Below, piece after piece: positions 47,901-56,357 of a DNA stretch of 64,000 nt (the stretch's first letter is position 1; each line of letters starts with the position of its first letter). The stretch comes from Mytilus californianus (lineage: Eukaryota; Mollusca; Bivalvia; Mytilida; Mytilidae): assembly GCF_021869535.1 (NCBI RefSeq), contig NW_026262581.1, positions 114,728,771 to 114,792,770 of the forward strand, read 5' to 3'. A program made the translations under genes and the position numbers. The notes under the pieces were generated by a model, which saw nothing but the letters and a program-made list of their open reading frames with translations, was not told the origin of the DNA and searched no databases.

Positions 47901-48943
47901 CACGCATGCGAAATCAGGATATTTTTGGTGCCTTTGACCAGCAGGACATCCAGGCATTTTAAGATACATCCCATGAACACATTTCATGAAATTACAGTCT
48001 CTATCTACTTTGTCTCCAACGCACAGTTGTGGTAATGGCACACCTGGTATATAAAAACTTGATAAAAGTTGCTTCTTATTTTAACTTTTTAAATGTGCAT
48101 TTTACTGATTATTTCTTCCAAAGACATTATGGTACCTCAATAACTATGAATAGTTTTCTTAGGTTATAATCATTTTAGTCCATGTATTTGTACGCTATAA
48201 ACATACTTTGTGCGCTTGAATTTCATAGTTTTTTTGCGGTCATTATTAATATTTATCTGCTCAACTTTTGGTTTAAATTTCGATCGGTTGTTTGGACTGC
48301 TCCTTGGTATCACCATTGTTCACCTGTGAATTTGACTTTGAATGACTTCCCGACTCTAACGGATTTAAATTTTGAAAAAAAGTAGAATTCTTAAAATTTG
48401 TGATAACCAAACATTTTCTAAGGAAAATCCGTGTAAAAGTTAGGAATGTGGTCTCTCGTTGTCCTGTATATCTCAGAACGATTAGTTTAAAAAGAATTTA
48501 TTTTCTCAATCTTAGCAAAATGGATGAGTAAAGTAAATCATACTTATAATACAATATACGTATATATGCCTAATTTAATTGTATGATGTGTTTAAAATGG
48601 ATTATTAAATAACTAATGTTTGTCCATTCAAAATGCATAAGATATGAAAAAACAGGACATCACAATAGTAAATTTGAAATGAAAACATATTGTTAATATT
48701 GACTTTTGAATAAACTTGAAAATAGACAACAATCTTAAACGAAGAACTTTACAAGATTGAACTAATCTGGTTGTCATGGTTTAACAACAAAATATTAATT
48801 ATTTCTATGTGCGATTAAAAATTGTGTTAAAACGGATTAAAACGACACAGTAAAACAATGGTTAAAATATACATGCTGAAATATTTACCTTTTCCAAAAA
48901 ATAAACATATTAAAAACGTAAGAGCTATCATTGAAATATCCAT
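29516..48943 (-). CDS. Secreted six-Cys module / EGF / chitin-binding-like protein, nine exons
   Basis: Assembled from splice sites: exons (minus order) 48943-48889, 48043-47858, 43185-42985, 41387-41256, 40058-39921, 34512-34399, 32518-32222, 30772-30539, 29922-29516. The coding total is 1764 nt, exactly 588 codons with the stop, and every intron is phase 1 with GT donor and AG acceptor. The 587-residue product has a signal peptide (1-18), two similar six-cysteine modules (about 20-147), five EGF-like domains (about 149-374) and three peritrophin/CBM14-like modules (about 375-587). There is no membrane span after the signal, so it should be secreted. EGF plus chitin-binding modules are typical of molluscan shell-matrix, mucus and chitin-associated proteins; that role is inference. 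AATAAA follows about 52 bp after the stop (29464-29459). Skipped or extra exons cannot be excluded. Confidence 0.85.
30539..30772 (-). CDS. Exon 8: chitin-binding-like module 1
   Basis: Acceptor 'tttcttttacag', donor 'gtaagt'. 234 nt, phase 1 at both ends. Six cysteines including ECQRFYDC and CDNFTNVNC. The FYDC core with following aromatic residues fits the CBM14/peritrophin-A pattern, though the usual CP.G segment is replaced by LDECIYPQMFN. Confidence 0.85.
31190..31740 (-). pseudogene. Tc1/mariner transposase relic
   Basis: Lies in intron 7 of the secreted gene, same strand. Broken frames read DESRFYLQRCDGRTCVYKR, then SVQEVGRFGGG, MLNVI, EMFQQNNS, and finally FQNEWQLIPL ... IQNLIWSMLRR, in the order of a Tc1 DDE transposase (first catalytic D, G-rich stretch, second D region now N, C-terminal tail). 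Stops and frameshifts interrupt it. The third acidic residue region is not conserved. Confidence 0.65.
31790..31840 (+). pseudogene. Inverted stub of the same Tc1 transposase
   Basis: 'aatatcattaatgtatcgtc' here is the reverse complement of the stretch around 31350-31375 inside the relic. A piece of the transposase was therefore copied or flipped to its 5' side. Confidence 0.5.
32222..32518 (-). CDS. Exon 7: EGF domains 4 and 5 in one exon
   Basis: Acceptor 'ttctttccttttttacaag', donor 'gtatgt'. 297 nt, phase 1/1. The first domain has CDTKPCLNGGTC ... CVC ... GTHC, the second CNSSPCLHGGTC ... CQC ... GLRC; both have six cysteines. All other EGFs of the gene occupy one exon each, so an intron between these two was lost or never existed. 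Confidence 0.9.
33270..33440. repeat. Mussel dispersed repeat in intron 6
   Basis: 'aaacggaaagtcctttatca', 'caaatggcagaatcaaaaac' and 'cctgacttggtacaggcatt' in order; same family as 28895-29180. Confidence 0.55.
33960..34340. repeat. Diverged minisatellite of about 42 bp near exon 6
   Basis: 'tatttgggcatgatt..ccgatgaaatcagataca' recurs at about 33966, 34009, 34050, 34094 and 34305. The block resembles the 3' part and donor of exon 6 ('acttac...gaattgtccagtgaagccagaataac'), suggesting the array was seeded from exon sequence. Also here: 'aaaatacatgtatacagcta' twice (34195 and 34257). Confidence 0.5.
34399..34512 (-). CDS. Exon 6: EGF domain 3
   Basis: Acceptor 'ggtgttctctttcag', donor 'gtaagt'. 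114 nt, phase 1/1. CADLPCRNGGTC ... CTCYSGFTGQFC is a compact EGF domain. Confidence 0.9.
34780..34980 (-). repeat. 167-bp-type repeat, left remnant in intron 5
   Basis: Reverse-complement relative of the 9290-10140 array ('aaatgtcattgacttatcat', 'gtatgcaaaagttttaaagt'). The LINE at 34981 begins directly after it. Confidence 0.55.
34981..38400 (-). mobile_element. LINE retrotransposon, nearly complete, minus strand
   Basis: About 3.4 kb in intron 5 of the secreted gene and in the gene's orientation. The 3' end is a short tandem tail (minus strand 'cttatcttatctt'), as in CR1/L2/Jockey-like elements. The coding part has a PHD-like zinc finger, APE-type endonuclease and RT. Flanking sequence on both sides belongs to the 167-bp-type repeat. 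The 5' end is uncertain (38390-38470). No target duplication was resolved. Confidence 0.85.
35243..38384 (-). pseudogene. LINE ORF2-like: PHD-like finger, endonuclease, reverse transcriptase (one frameshift)
   Basis: The frame opens after a stop near 38390 with PCGTCEKGV ... QCDDCNLWFHLKC ... WFCKIC, a PHD-like cysteine/histidine finger. The APE endonuclease follows: YVNINSL, AESKLD, GDLNFD and a variant SDCHNI. Then RT: ATGADGIPAKI, NYRPVSVLPIFSKIFEK, AFDCLPH, GVPQGSILGPLLFN and the catalytic YADD. It ends GLECRCSACR, a typical LINE C-terminus. A stop follows LLKS at about 36228, and the remainder (from 36227 down) is in another frame beginning NRKQQIKVNN, implying a small deletion there. 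No ATG is seen at the 5' end, so this copy is 5' truncated or mutated and presumably immobile. Confidence 0.85.
38475..38730 (-). repeat. 167-bp-type repeat, right remnant in intron 5
   Basis: 'catgcaaaagtttcaaagtc', 'aataatctccatgaaaaggt' and 'ttcaactacatat' are inverted matches to units at 9290-10140. The copy is interrupted by the LINE at 38731 and resumes at 39893 ('cttatcatatgtgg'). Confidence 0.65.
38731..39896 (+). pseudogene. 5'-truncated LINE, C-terminal part
   Basis: Opposite strand to the host gene. Starts in the RT thumb region (NELTYLGLNFSRTGSF), continues ILLYGCEIWGF, then a stop at 39188-39190, then WLGISLKQRLFDQF and, after a frameshift, IGDEFHYILQCSYL. The 3' end is three copies of 'aatcttg' (39871-39893) after AATAAA. 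The junction with the flanking repeat is exact to a few bases because an uninterrupted relative of the target exists at 34880-34910. Confidence 0.8.
39921..40058 (-). CDS. Exon 5: EGF domain 2
   Basis: Acceptor ends 'tacttgatag', donor 'gtgagt'. 138 nt, phase 1/1. CLNKPCLNGGSC ... CHC ... GPNC. The donor is only about 25 bp from the 3' end of the LINE at 39896. Confidence 0.9.
40059..41255. other. Intron 4 of the secreted gene
   Basis: AT-rich. 'gagtaggcccagtaagaccc' (40101) and 'aaatcggcccttaccggacc' (40653) look like opposed ends of a non-autonomous element; 'gaatgaacacggatgcggcc' (40425) is likewise inverted relative to 40350. Confidence 0.4.
41256..41387 (-). CDS. Exon 4: EGF domain 1
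   Basis: Acceptor ends 'atttatttag', donor 'gtaaga'. 132 nt, phase 1/1. CKSNPCLNGGNC ... CVC ... GQNC. Confidence 0.9.
41388..42984. other. Intron 3 of the secreted gene
   Basis: Holds the 34-bp tandem array at 41647-41782. An ORF at 41715-42077 (+) starts in that array and has no recognisable domain. Otherwise AT-rich and featureless. Confidence 0.5.
41647..41782. repeat. 34-bp tandem repeat, 4 copies
   Basis: The unit begins 'ttgataaaagaaagagaggg'; copies start at 41647, 41681, 41715 and 41749 and are almost identical. Confidence 0.9.
42985..43185 (-). CDS. Exon 3: six-cysteine module B
   Basis: Acceptor ends 'aaccttttag', donor 'gtaaga'. 201 nt, phase 1/1. Core CTFMKCVHGNF ... MPGCPNTLRHRK ... 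DFACV ... PDVC. Cysteine spacing is C-x9-C-x4-C-x10-C-x13-C-x8-C, matching exon 2. I do not recognise a named domain. Confidence 0.85.
43985..44135. repeat. Mussel dispersed repeat
   Basis: 'aataagacgatcaaatgcca' through 'aactaacaaacaacagtcat' to 'cagcacaaaccctacc'. A relative lies at 47565-47720. Confidence 0.5.
44979..45140. repeat. Long palindrome, arms about 75-80 bp
   Basis: 'aatgactgtaatattttttc' (44986) through 'aatgtggtgcacac' is inverted as 'gtgtgcaccacattttt' through 'aaaatactacagtcatt' (ending 45130). The centre 'aataacccgctacgcgtgttatt' is itself nearly self-complementary, so the whole stretch folds into one hairpin. Probably a small foldback MITE. Confidence 0.85.
45215..45615 (+). 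repeat. Mussel dispersed repeat, long copy
   Basis: 'aagaagatgtggtatggttc', 'agagaccaaattaagtaga', 'aattcaaacgagaaaactaa' and 'acgaaaaacaaatatgatat' in the family order. Confidence 0.65.
45645..46172. repeat. 31-bp minisatellite, about 17 copies
   Basis: Unit 'ccctaatagttaatagccag' + 'ggatgctcata'. Variants are cata/caga/caaa before ccc, 'gttgatag' for 'gttaatag', and three 29-bp units lacking two bases ('gctataccc'). Similar variants cluster, suggesting block duplication. Confidence 0.95.
46230..47230. repeat. Diverged tandem repeat, about 150-170-bp units
   Basis: 'tgttgactta.ttgtagatct', 'tctctctac.tactatagttt' and 'aatcgtcattgaaggtcaag' recur about every 150 bp. The ORF at 46547-46990 lies entirely within it and is not supported. 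Confidence 0.7.
47340..47540. repeat. Dispersed repeat flank ('ggccatattggttagcagac')
   Basis: Contains 'ggatcaacaggcacatataa', 'gacaacgaa/gacgaaagccaagtgacg' and 'gcccacatgaccta'. It forms the other end of the 46230 block, as in mussel repeats I recall. Confidence 0.45.
47560..47725. repeat. Mussel dispersed repeat, second copy
   Basis: 'gggaataaaaaccataagtc', 'gacgaaaagactaacaacag' and 'tgacaggaacccaacaaac': the same order as 43985-44135. Confidence 0.5.
47858..48043 (-). CDS. Exon 2: six-cysteine module A
   Basis: Acceptor ends 'tatataccag', donor 'gtaagc'. 186 nt, phase 1/1. Core CNFMKCVHGMY ... MPGCPAGQRHQK ... DFACV ... PDAC. Spacing is C-x8-C-x4-C-x10-C-x13-C-x8-C. It shares KCVHG, MPGCP, RH and DFACV with module B. 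Confidence 0.85.
48044..48888. other. Intron 1 of the secreted gene
   Basis: AT-rich, no repeat recognised; the plus frame 48182-48385 has no domain. Confidence 0.5.
48889..48943 (-). CDS. Exon 1: signal peptide
   Basis: The ATG at 48943 encodes MDISMIALTFLICLFFGK, a clear hydrophobic secretion signal, and the exon ends with a phase-1 donor 'gtaaat'. A second in-frame Met at residue 5 is possible. Sequence upstream of the ATG is short 5' UTR of unknown extent. Confidence 0.8.
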
Positions 48944-50519
48944 ATCAATAAATAATGTTTAACATAAAAATGCATGATCGTTTTCGTTTTGTAAACTTTC
49001 TCAGATAGACATTAAATTAGTTTTAACTGGGGGCGAAGGCTGTATGATACTAATCATTATAGGTATGCTGAAATATATAGTTATTGATTCATAAATCCGT
49101 GTTGATGTTATCATTGATGTCCAGGAGTGTATTTGGTCTATTGTGATTCAGCAGTATGTGCACTCTTAAACTTTATAGTCCCGAAAATCTTTTAAAAATG
49201 CAAACTTAAGCAGACATCTTTAATTAATATGAAATATCTAGGAGGGGTATTACTATTGTGTTATTTGTAACTTTTTTAAATGATAATTTCTTGATATAGT
49301 TTCAAAATTTAATATTTAAGATAGCAATTTATCCATTTGTCAGGTGGACCTTAGTAATTCATAATCAACACTTAACGTTTAAAACAATAATAAAATCCAG
49401 AGTTATCGAGAAAAAAATGTCATCAGATGGTCGGCGCCTACGAAAATAACAACAATTAAGACAAGACAAGAAAAGACAAAGTTTTACCCTTCCTAAGTCG
49501 TGATGTGATTTAGTCTACTAGCACCATGATGACAGTTTTTTTTTACCAAGAAGTCATTCTCACTATAATGCTATAAAAATAAATTCATGCTTATAACACG
49601 TGGATTTGTTTTTACTTTTCCAAATTGCTGAGTTTGAAGCATCAGGAGATGACATTTACTAGTAACTGCAAAACCAATCAAACGTGAAGAATGAATTCAA
49701 AAGTTGTTTTTGGAAGAAAATTGCTCCATGACAAAAGTTACGCATTATTTGTGCTTTTATACAAACGTGAATGATTAACGTTAAAAACATCTTTACTCTA
49801 AATATAATATTCACCAATTAACTTTATTTTCTACCAATGAAAAAGCCACACGTTAATGAGAATGGACAGCAAAAAAGAAGGCTTTTAAGCAGGTCTTTAA
49901 AAGGTTTAATGGTTTCTAGATTTGTCCAATATCCTTTCTATCATAAAGGTTATGACAGCGATGTTCCGTGACTGAACTGAAAAGACTGCTAATAGCAATT
50001 TGATTTTTCATTGTACATTTCCTTGTATTAAATGTTTATAGAAAAGAACATCGTCTGAGTGAAAGGTTGGAAAACATTTAGATGTCAATTTCACATCAAG
50101 AGACAGTTTAATATGCATTCCTATCGATTTATCTTCGGAGATCTGAACTTAATTGTTGGAAATCATTGCTCACGTTTAATCAAATTGATAGTGTTTGTTT
50201 CGAGTTGTTCCATACTATAATTTCTATGGAAATTGGGATACTTTTGTATTCGGTTTTCTGACTGAAACTTACAATTATGTTTGGTAAAATGATGAAGTTA
50301 TCTAAATAAATGTTGGCTCCGTTCGATTTTTCTTATGCATTTATTAACTTGATGGAAAGTTTGCATGGAATAGTTCTGAATCGTATCCAACAAGCTTTAT
50401 TTGAAAATATTAATTGTTGGTCTTCAAAATTTGATTCTTTGTTAGAGTTATATATATTTTAATACTACATTTTAATCAAGTTAAAATTGAACTTTTAAGT
50501 TATATCGTATAAAACATCT
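48944..50519. other. Gene-free region upstream of the secreted gene
   Basis: AT-rich; must contain the promoter of the minus-strand gene. No exon, RNA gene or clear repeat seen. Confidence 0.45.
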
Positions 50520-51590
50520 TGACTTCAAGTACTTGAAAAATCTTTCCTGATCAAACGAGTAAACTCTTTTCCTGAACAAATGAGTATTTTTTTCCGGAAT
50601 AGTTAAGTAAATGCTTTCCTAATCTTTTCTTAAAAAATAAGTAAAAAATTTCTTGAACAATTGAGTATTTTTTTTCTTAACATATGAGTGAATTCTTTAT
50701 ATAACAGGGGTGGTGTTCTCGAAAGTATCCCAAGATTCGTCCTAAGACACATCCGAAGACCAATTTTAGAATGGACTTAGGATCATCTTAGGACACTCTT
50801 AAGTTGTGTCTCGAAGCTATCTCAGACGCATCTTATGTTAGGACGTCCTAAACATATCCTAAGTGCGAAATTTTAAATCGTTAAAGTAATTTTTTGATAA
50901 AACATTTATTAATGACGAAACCAATTAATAAAATTGTTTACGACTTTTATAATTACATGTTTATAATTAAATGCATGATTTCAAATGTAATTATAGATTA
51001 ATATCAAAAAGGATTGTAATTTAAACTGGAAAACAATTAGTTTTGAAATGAGAATTGAATTTGTAGTGTCATCGTATCGTGAAACACGAAGTTCAAAGTT
51101 TTAAATCATGCACATAACCGATGGTGCGTTTCATTTCATGTTCATCTTCACATATTTGCTTACAAATTATTGTCTGAGACGTGTCCTAAAGTTAGGATGA
51201 AGATAGGATGATCTTAAGACACCTAATTAGGTGTCCTAAAGTTAGGACAAAAAATGCCATATATCCTAAGTTAAGAGAGCTTCGAGAACACGACTTAGGA
51301 CAAAGACGTGTCATGAGATGGTCTTAGGACAGTCCTAATCCTAAGATAGCTTCGAGAACACCACCCCAGATGAGTAAATTATTCCCTTAACAAATAGGTA
51401 AATTTTTTCAAGAACAATGATTTTTCCCCTTTGCAAATGAGTAAATTCTTTCCTGAACAAATGGTTAAATCATTTCCTTGACAAATGAATAAACTCTTTA
51501 TTAAAAAATGATTATAAATTATTACACATGAGTAAAATTCTTTCCTGAACAAATGAGTAAATTCTTTCAGTAGGTATATCAGAATTTAAC
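50520..51590. repeat. Diverged minisatellite split by a MITE
   Basis: 'ttcctgaacaaatgagtaaa'-type units of about 30 bp run from about 50545 to 50700 and resume from 51368 to 51570. The interval is occupied by the element 50707-51367. Confidence 0.7.
50707..51367. mobile_element. MITE, 661 bp, GGGGTGGTGTTCTCGA termini
   Basis: Perfect 16-bp terminal inverted repeats (50707-50722 and 51352-51367). Subterminal regions are packed with 'gtcctaag/cttaggac' in both orientations, likely transposase-binding repeats. No ORF. No clear target duplication. Confidence 0.8.
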
Positions 51591-51619
51591 AGCAAGATAA
51601 ATGCAATAATGATATTCAG

Positions 51620-51890
51620 AGACTTATATAAAAATAACGATCTGTGGTATGCCATTGAGACAACAATCCACCAGAGTTCAAATGACGTTGATGTAAGCAA
51701 TTGTAGGTCACTTTGCGGCCTTCAACAATTAAAAAAATACCGTATGGTAAGCTTTAAAAGGCACCGACTTGAAAAATGTGAAAGAATTCAAACGAAAAAA
51801 CCAACGGCATTATTTATAACAACACAATTCACGAAAAACAAATATGACAGACATGAATCAATGACTTTGGACAAGCACATAAAGAATGTG
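51620..51890 (+). repeat. Mussel dispersed repeat, full-length-like copy
   Basis: 'gatctgtggtatgccattga', 'gacaacaatccaccagag', 'aattgtaggtcactttgcgg', 'attcaaacgaaaaaaccaac' and 'cacgaaaaacaaatatgaca' in order. The frame 51609-51920 is formed by the repeat. Confidence 0.7.
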
Positions 51891-52929
51891 GAGGGGGATG
51901 GAGGTTTAACATTTTTATGAGAGCTCAACCCTCCCTCTTCTTTGTTAACATGTTATTTTGTTTCGTGTACTACTTCCATCAATGACAGCAAATGCAATAC
52001 CAACACTTACTAGAAAAGTCTTTTTTACCTTATCTAAATATATTTTTAATGATAGATATTTTGTAGCTCATGAACTTGTGAATTTTGACCAGACTATCAC
52101 TTCCATCCTGGAAATGTCCGTAGGATTAAACTGATTATCAACTGTACCCTGTATAATATCACGATTAATACTAGAGAATACCTGATTCACTTCGTTCTGA
52201 TAGTATAACAAAACAGACCATTAGTTTATGTGACATGTGTTGTTTTGTCTAGTTGGGCGGCTATTTTCTGATATTGCAGGTCATTTCTTTACACGTTTCA
52301 TATACATTTTATTATCGTGTTTTTTTAAATACAATTCAATATAAATTAATATAATTCAACTAAATGAACTTTAACATTTTATTACACAAAAGTATCAACT
52401 TGGACCGTAATTTTTCTCCCAAAACTGCACGGTTCAATATTTATTAATTTCACATTTTATTATCTCAAAAAATGTAGTAATTTGGAATCTGAAAACTTGT
52501 GATACAATCAATTTTATATTTAACAAGAAGTATAATCACATTTTTGCAATTTCATAACAAATTAGCCTAGTTATTTTGTTGATAGCGATGTCAGCAGAAG
52601 TCGCAGCTTTAACGAAACGTTGAATATGTTTTTGTAGTATTGATTTTACACCACTGGAACATCCATCAAGTTTTCTGACGACTTCCATTAGTGGGAGAGC
52701 TACTGTTGGTAACACAATATGAAATATGCTTTATCTCAGCATTGGACTTAATCAGAGATTACATAGACGCCAGTTTGTTTATACAGAAAAACAAAGTTCT
52801 GCTTATAAAACCATCCGAAAACTGTAATATTAAATCCAGTTTCTGTGGATATTGCGATTGATGGTAAGATTTGTTTTATTATGAATCGTTTCTTTATTTC
52901 ATTACTTAATTGAAGAAAAAATGTCGATT

Positions 52930-52931
<2 letters not shown>
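51891..52931. other. Gene-free spacer
   Basis: AT-rich; no exon or repeat recognised. Confidence 0.45.

Positions 52932-52984
<53 letters not shown>
52932..52984. repeat. (AAT)n microsatellite
   Basis: About 17 AAT units followed by an inverted 'attattatcattattatta'. Reading frames through it are poly-Leu/poly-Ile artefacts. Confidence 0.95.
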
Positions 52985-52986
<2 letters not shown>

Positions 52987-53631
52987 TTATTATCATTATT
53001 ATTATCATAACAAATTAGGACAATTTCCAATGGGTAATACATTTTGCGTATACTTTTATCTAAATTTAGAATTGAGCGCATCCTTACAATCAATTTTCAC
53101 TTGTAAATTGAAGTAACGCCTTATAAATTCAAGAGCCCGGAGCACTTTTCTAGGTACAAGATTGTGCTCAAATCCAAAAATATGAAACCCAAGGATGTAT
53201 AAATACTTAAACACTTTAGGAATTATATGACTAGAAGGAACATAAAAAGAATACCCATCTAAATCCATCTAAAATTACGTAAATATCCATAAAAAGATAT
53301 AGAAAAAAATTATCTTACTTCAGATTTCATTATTTTACATTTCAATGAGATTTTAATGCTGAATGATTTAGCTATATTGTGAAGAATCTCGAGTGTAACA
53401 GAAATAATTGTAAATCAACTGTAATAATTTTTTCCTCGATTCACTGGTTATGATTTACCATATTCATTCATTTCATTTCATTCATCAATTCATCATTGAA
53501 ACAAATGACGAGCACAATTTCATATATTTTATTTTTAACAAAACAATCAACCTAAATGGTTTTAAAATAGATATATTCTATCTTTATTGACTCTGTTTTC
53601 TTCTCAAATTATTTTTTCTAAACTTAGGTGC
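52985..53631. other. Gene-free spacer
   Basis: No supported gene; the minus frame 53056-53268 shows no domain. A small 'ttcatttca' repetition occurs near 53465-53490. Confidence 0.4.
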
Positions 53632-54648
53632 AGGTATTCTTTGGTTACGTTGGGGTGTTGACTGTTGACTACTTATTTTAACATTGGGTCGCTGTTTCTT
53701 TGTTTACGTCGGGGTGTTGACTGTTGACTACTTATTTTGATATTGGGTGGCTGTTTCATTGGTTACGTCGCGGTGTTGACTGTTGACTACTTATTTTAAT
53801 ATTGGGTGGCTGTTTCATTGGTTACGTCGGGGTGTTGACTGTTAACTACTTATTTTAATAATGGATCGCTGTTTTATTGGTTACGTCAGGGTGTTGACTG
53901 TTGACTACTTATTTTAATATTGGGTCGCTGTTTTATTGGTTACGTCAGGGTGTTGACTGTTGACTACTTATTTTGATATTAGGTCGCTGTTTCATTGGTT
54001 ACGTCGAGTTGTTGACTGTTGACTACTTATTTTAATATTGGGTCGCTGTTTCTTTGTTTACGTCGGGACGTTGACTGTTGACTACTTATTTTGATATTGG
54101 GTGGCTGTTTCTTTGGTTACGTCGGGGTGTTGATTGTTGACTACTTATTTTAACATTTGGGTGGCTGTTTCATTGGTTACGTTGGGTGTTGACTGTTGAC
54201 TACTTATTTTAATATTGGGTGGCTGTTTCATTGGTTACGTCGGGATGTTGACTGTTGACTACTTATTTTCATTTTGGGTCGCTGTTTCATTGGTTACGTC
54301 GGAGTGTTGACTGTTGACTACTTATTTTGATATTAGGTCTCTGTTTCATTGGTTACGTCGGGGTGTTGACTGTTGACTACTTGATTTGATATTGGGTCGC
54401 TGTTTCATTGGTTATGTCGGGGTGTTTACTGTTGACTGCTTATTTTAATAATGGGTGGCTGTTTCCTTGGTTACGTCGGGGTGTTGACTGTTGACTACTT
54501 ATTTTAATATTGGGTGGCTGTTTCATTGGTTACGTCGGGGTGTTGACTGTTGACTACTTATTTTAATATTGGGTGGCTGTTTCATTGGTTACGTCAGGGT
54601 GTTGACTGTTGACTACTTATTTTAATATTGGGTCGCTGTTTCTTTGAC
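53632..54648. repeat. 59-bp minisatellite, about 17 copies
   Basis: The unit contains 'ttacgtcggggtgttgactg', 'ttgactacttattttaatat' and 'tgggtggctgtttcattgg'. The period is exact in most units (for example 53661 to 53720), with alternating ggtggct/ggtcgct variants. Confidence 0.95.
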
Positions 54649-55004
54649 CGACCATTACCAAACATTTAATGGTATCAATAGAATGAAATGTCACTTGTTT
54701 CTACAACTACTTTTGTGGGTAACATTTTTAGAAATAACCTAAAAAGTGGACAAAACTGTTTGTTTAGGATTAATTATATGTGTTTGACTCAAAAGGTTTA
54801 TGATGTCCTGACTAATTAATATATTTTGTTAATTTTTTGGGGTCGTTTCTTGCATTATACATCGTTTCCCTAGTATTTCCTGGCTGCTAAATTCATTCAA
54901 ACACGTAGTTATCTATTAAAAAAGAAGTACTTCATAACTGTATAACATCCAATGCAAAAAACCAAGCCTTGAAATAATTCAATTGAGATTTTATTGCGAT
55001 ATAT

Positions 55005-55008
<4 letters not shown>

Positions 55009-55078
<70 letters not shown>
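55009..55078. repeat. (TC)35 microsatellite
   Basis: Uninterrupted 70-bp TC run. The Arg-Glu frames on the other strand are artefacts. Confidence 0.97.
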
Positions 55079-55080
<2 letters not shown>

Positions 55081-56230
55081 GCGAAAATATTGATTGATTG
55101 TTGTTTGCATAACTTCCAGTGGCATGCATATTTCATACTTATTCAGGACAAAGGACAATAGGTAACAATAATACAATATGCAAGATCGACAGAGAAATTT
55201 AAAGTTACTAAAAAGAGGGTAAAATAGAAAGGGACAGAAAATTTGTATCGCAGCATGTCATCTACATAGCATTCTCAACGAGCTGTTGCAAACGTCCAAG
55301 AGAGTGGTATTCTCCCTACACAAGGCATCGCATATAACGCCACCATTCCGAGCCGATGTGGCTGTGTATTTATACATCCAGCTTTTAGGTATGTATGGGT
55401 TTTAGTGCCGGATAAACGTCTATGTGACCTTATTTCGATTATCTCAGTAGACATATCAGTTAAAGATACTTATTTCTGAAATACGAATGAAAATTGACCT
55501 CTCGGAAGAAGTTGACGTACAACACATATGTTAAATATATTGTTTTGATATCAAACAGCTATCTAGATTTAATACAAAGAATTAATATATGTGACTAATA
55601 AACACAAAAAAGGTCATTCTTCTTAATAAAAAAAAATACGTATAGGCAAACGGAATTACGTGTTATTATTCTGAATTGGCTGTCAGGCATTTTTTTTTGT
55701 ATGCTCATTCAATCATCTCCATAAAAATAGTTTTAAGCGACAGTTCGTCAAATACCTGCTACGCGATCTAACGCAAATCAGATTAAGGTCATGAATCCGA
55801 GCAGGTCTATTATCTCCGGTCATTTTCCCCTAGGGGTAGGTGATGATTCTACTCCAGTCAACCATTGGGTATCCTGCGAAGCGAATGATTAAAAATAAAA
55901 CATATTTAACTGGCGGAAATATAAGTTCAAACAAACAATAATACATGAAATAGGAAGTACCTAATATAATGGATCGCACCAACCACCAACAACAGACGTC
56001 TCATGGAAAAATGGATATACAAATAAAGATCAAAAACAAATTAACAAACGAACAACACATGGGTCATATATGTTGACTTGGAACTGGCTCAGTATACAAC
56101 TGTCGTGAAGTTCGAATGTGTCAAAAAGTTAAATATATTTTGTGTTATAATGAAATCAGGGCAACCTTATATTGTTTTCTTGATATTTATGATAAAATTC
56201 ATTCGAAAAGTATTAAACACGTCTTTTGAC
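55079..56230. other. Gene-free spacer with dispersed-repeat fragments
   Basis: A fragment near 55980-56100 ('ccaccaacaacagacgtctc', 'tgacttggaactggctcagt') belongs to the 28895-type repeat. No exon. Confidence 0.4.
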
Positions 56231-56357
56231 GTCCAAATACGTTAATACGTCCAAATACGTTAATACAAAACAGTCTCGCTTGTTCAACTGTCTCGCTTGT
56301 TCTGGTACAATACAAAACAGTCTCGTTAGTTCAACAGTCTCCCTTGTTCTGGTACAG
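56231..56357. repeat. Short tandem duplications
   Basis: 'gtccaaatacgttaatac' occurs twice (56231, 56249), then a 47-bp unit with 'tacaaaacagtctcg' and 'ttgttctggtac' twice (56264, 56311). Confidence 0.8.

Noticed and set aside
29280-48960. Secreted gene split into two genes (EGF and chitin-binding parts)
   Set aside because: Every junction is phase 1, no poly(A) signal plus new signal peptide was found between the parts, and the full chain ends exactly in frame.
51609-51920. 103-codon ORF
   Set aside because: Coincides with a dispersed repeat copy whose frames are not conserved elsewhere.
52748-53093. Poly-Leu and poly-Ile ORFs
   Set aside because: Translation of the (AAT)n microsatellite.
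54909-55176. Arg-Glu repeat ORFs
   Set aside because: Translation of the (TC)35 microsatellite.
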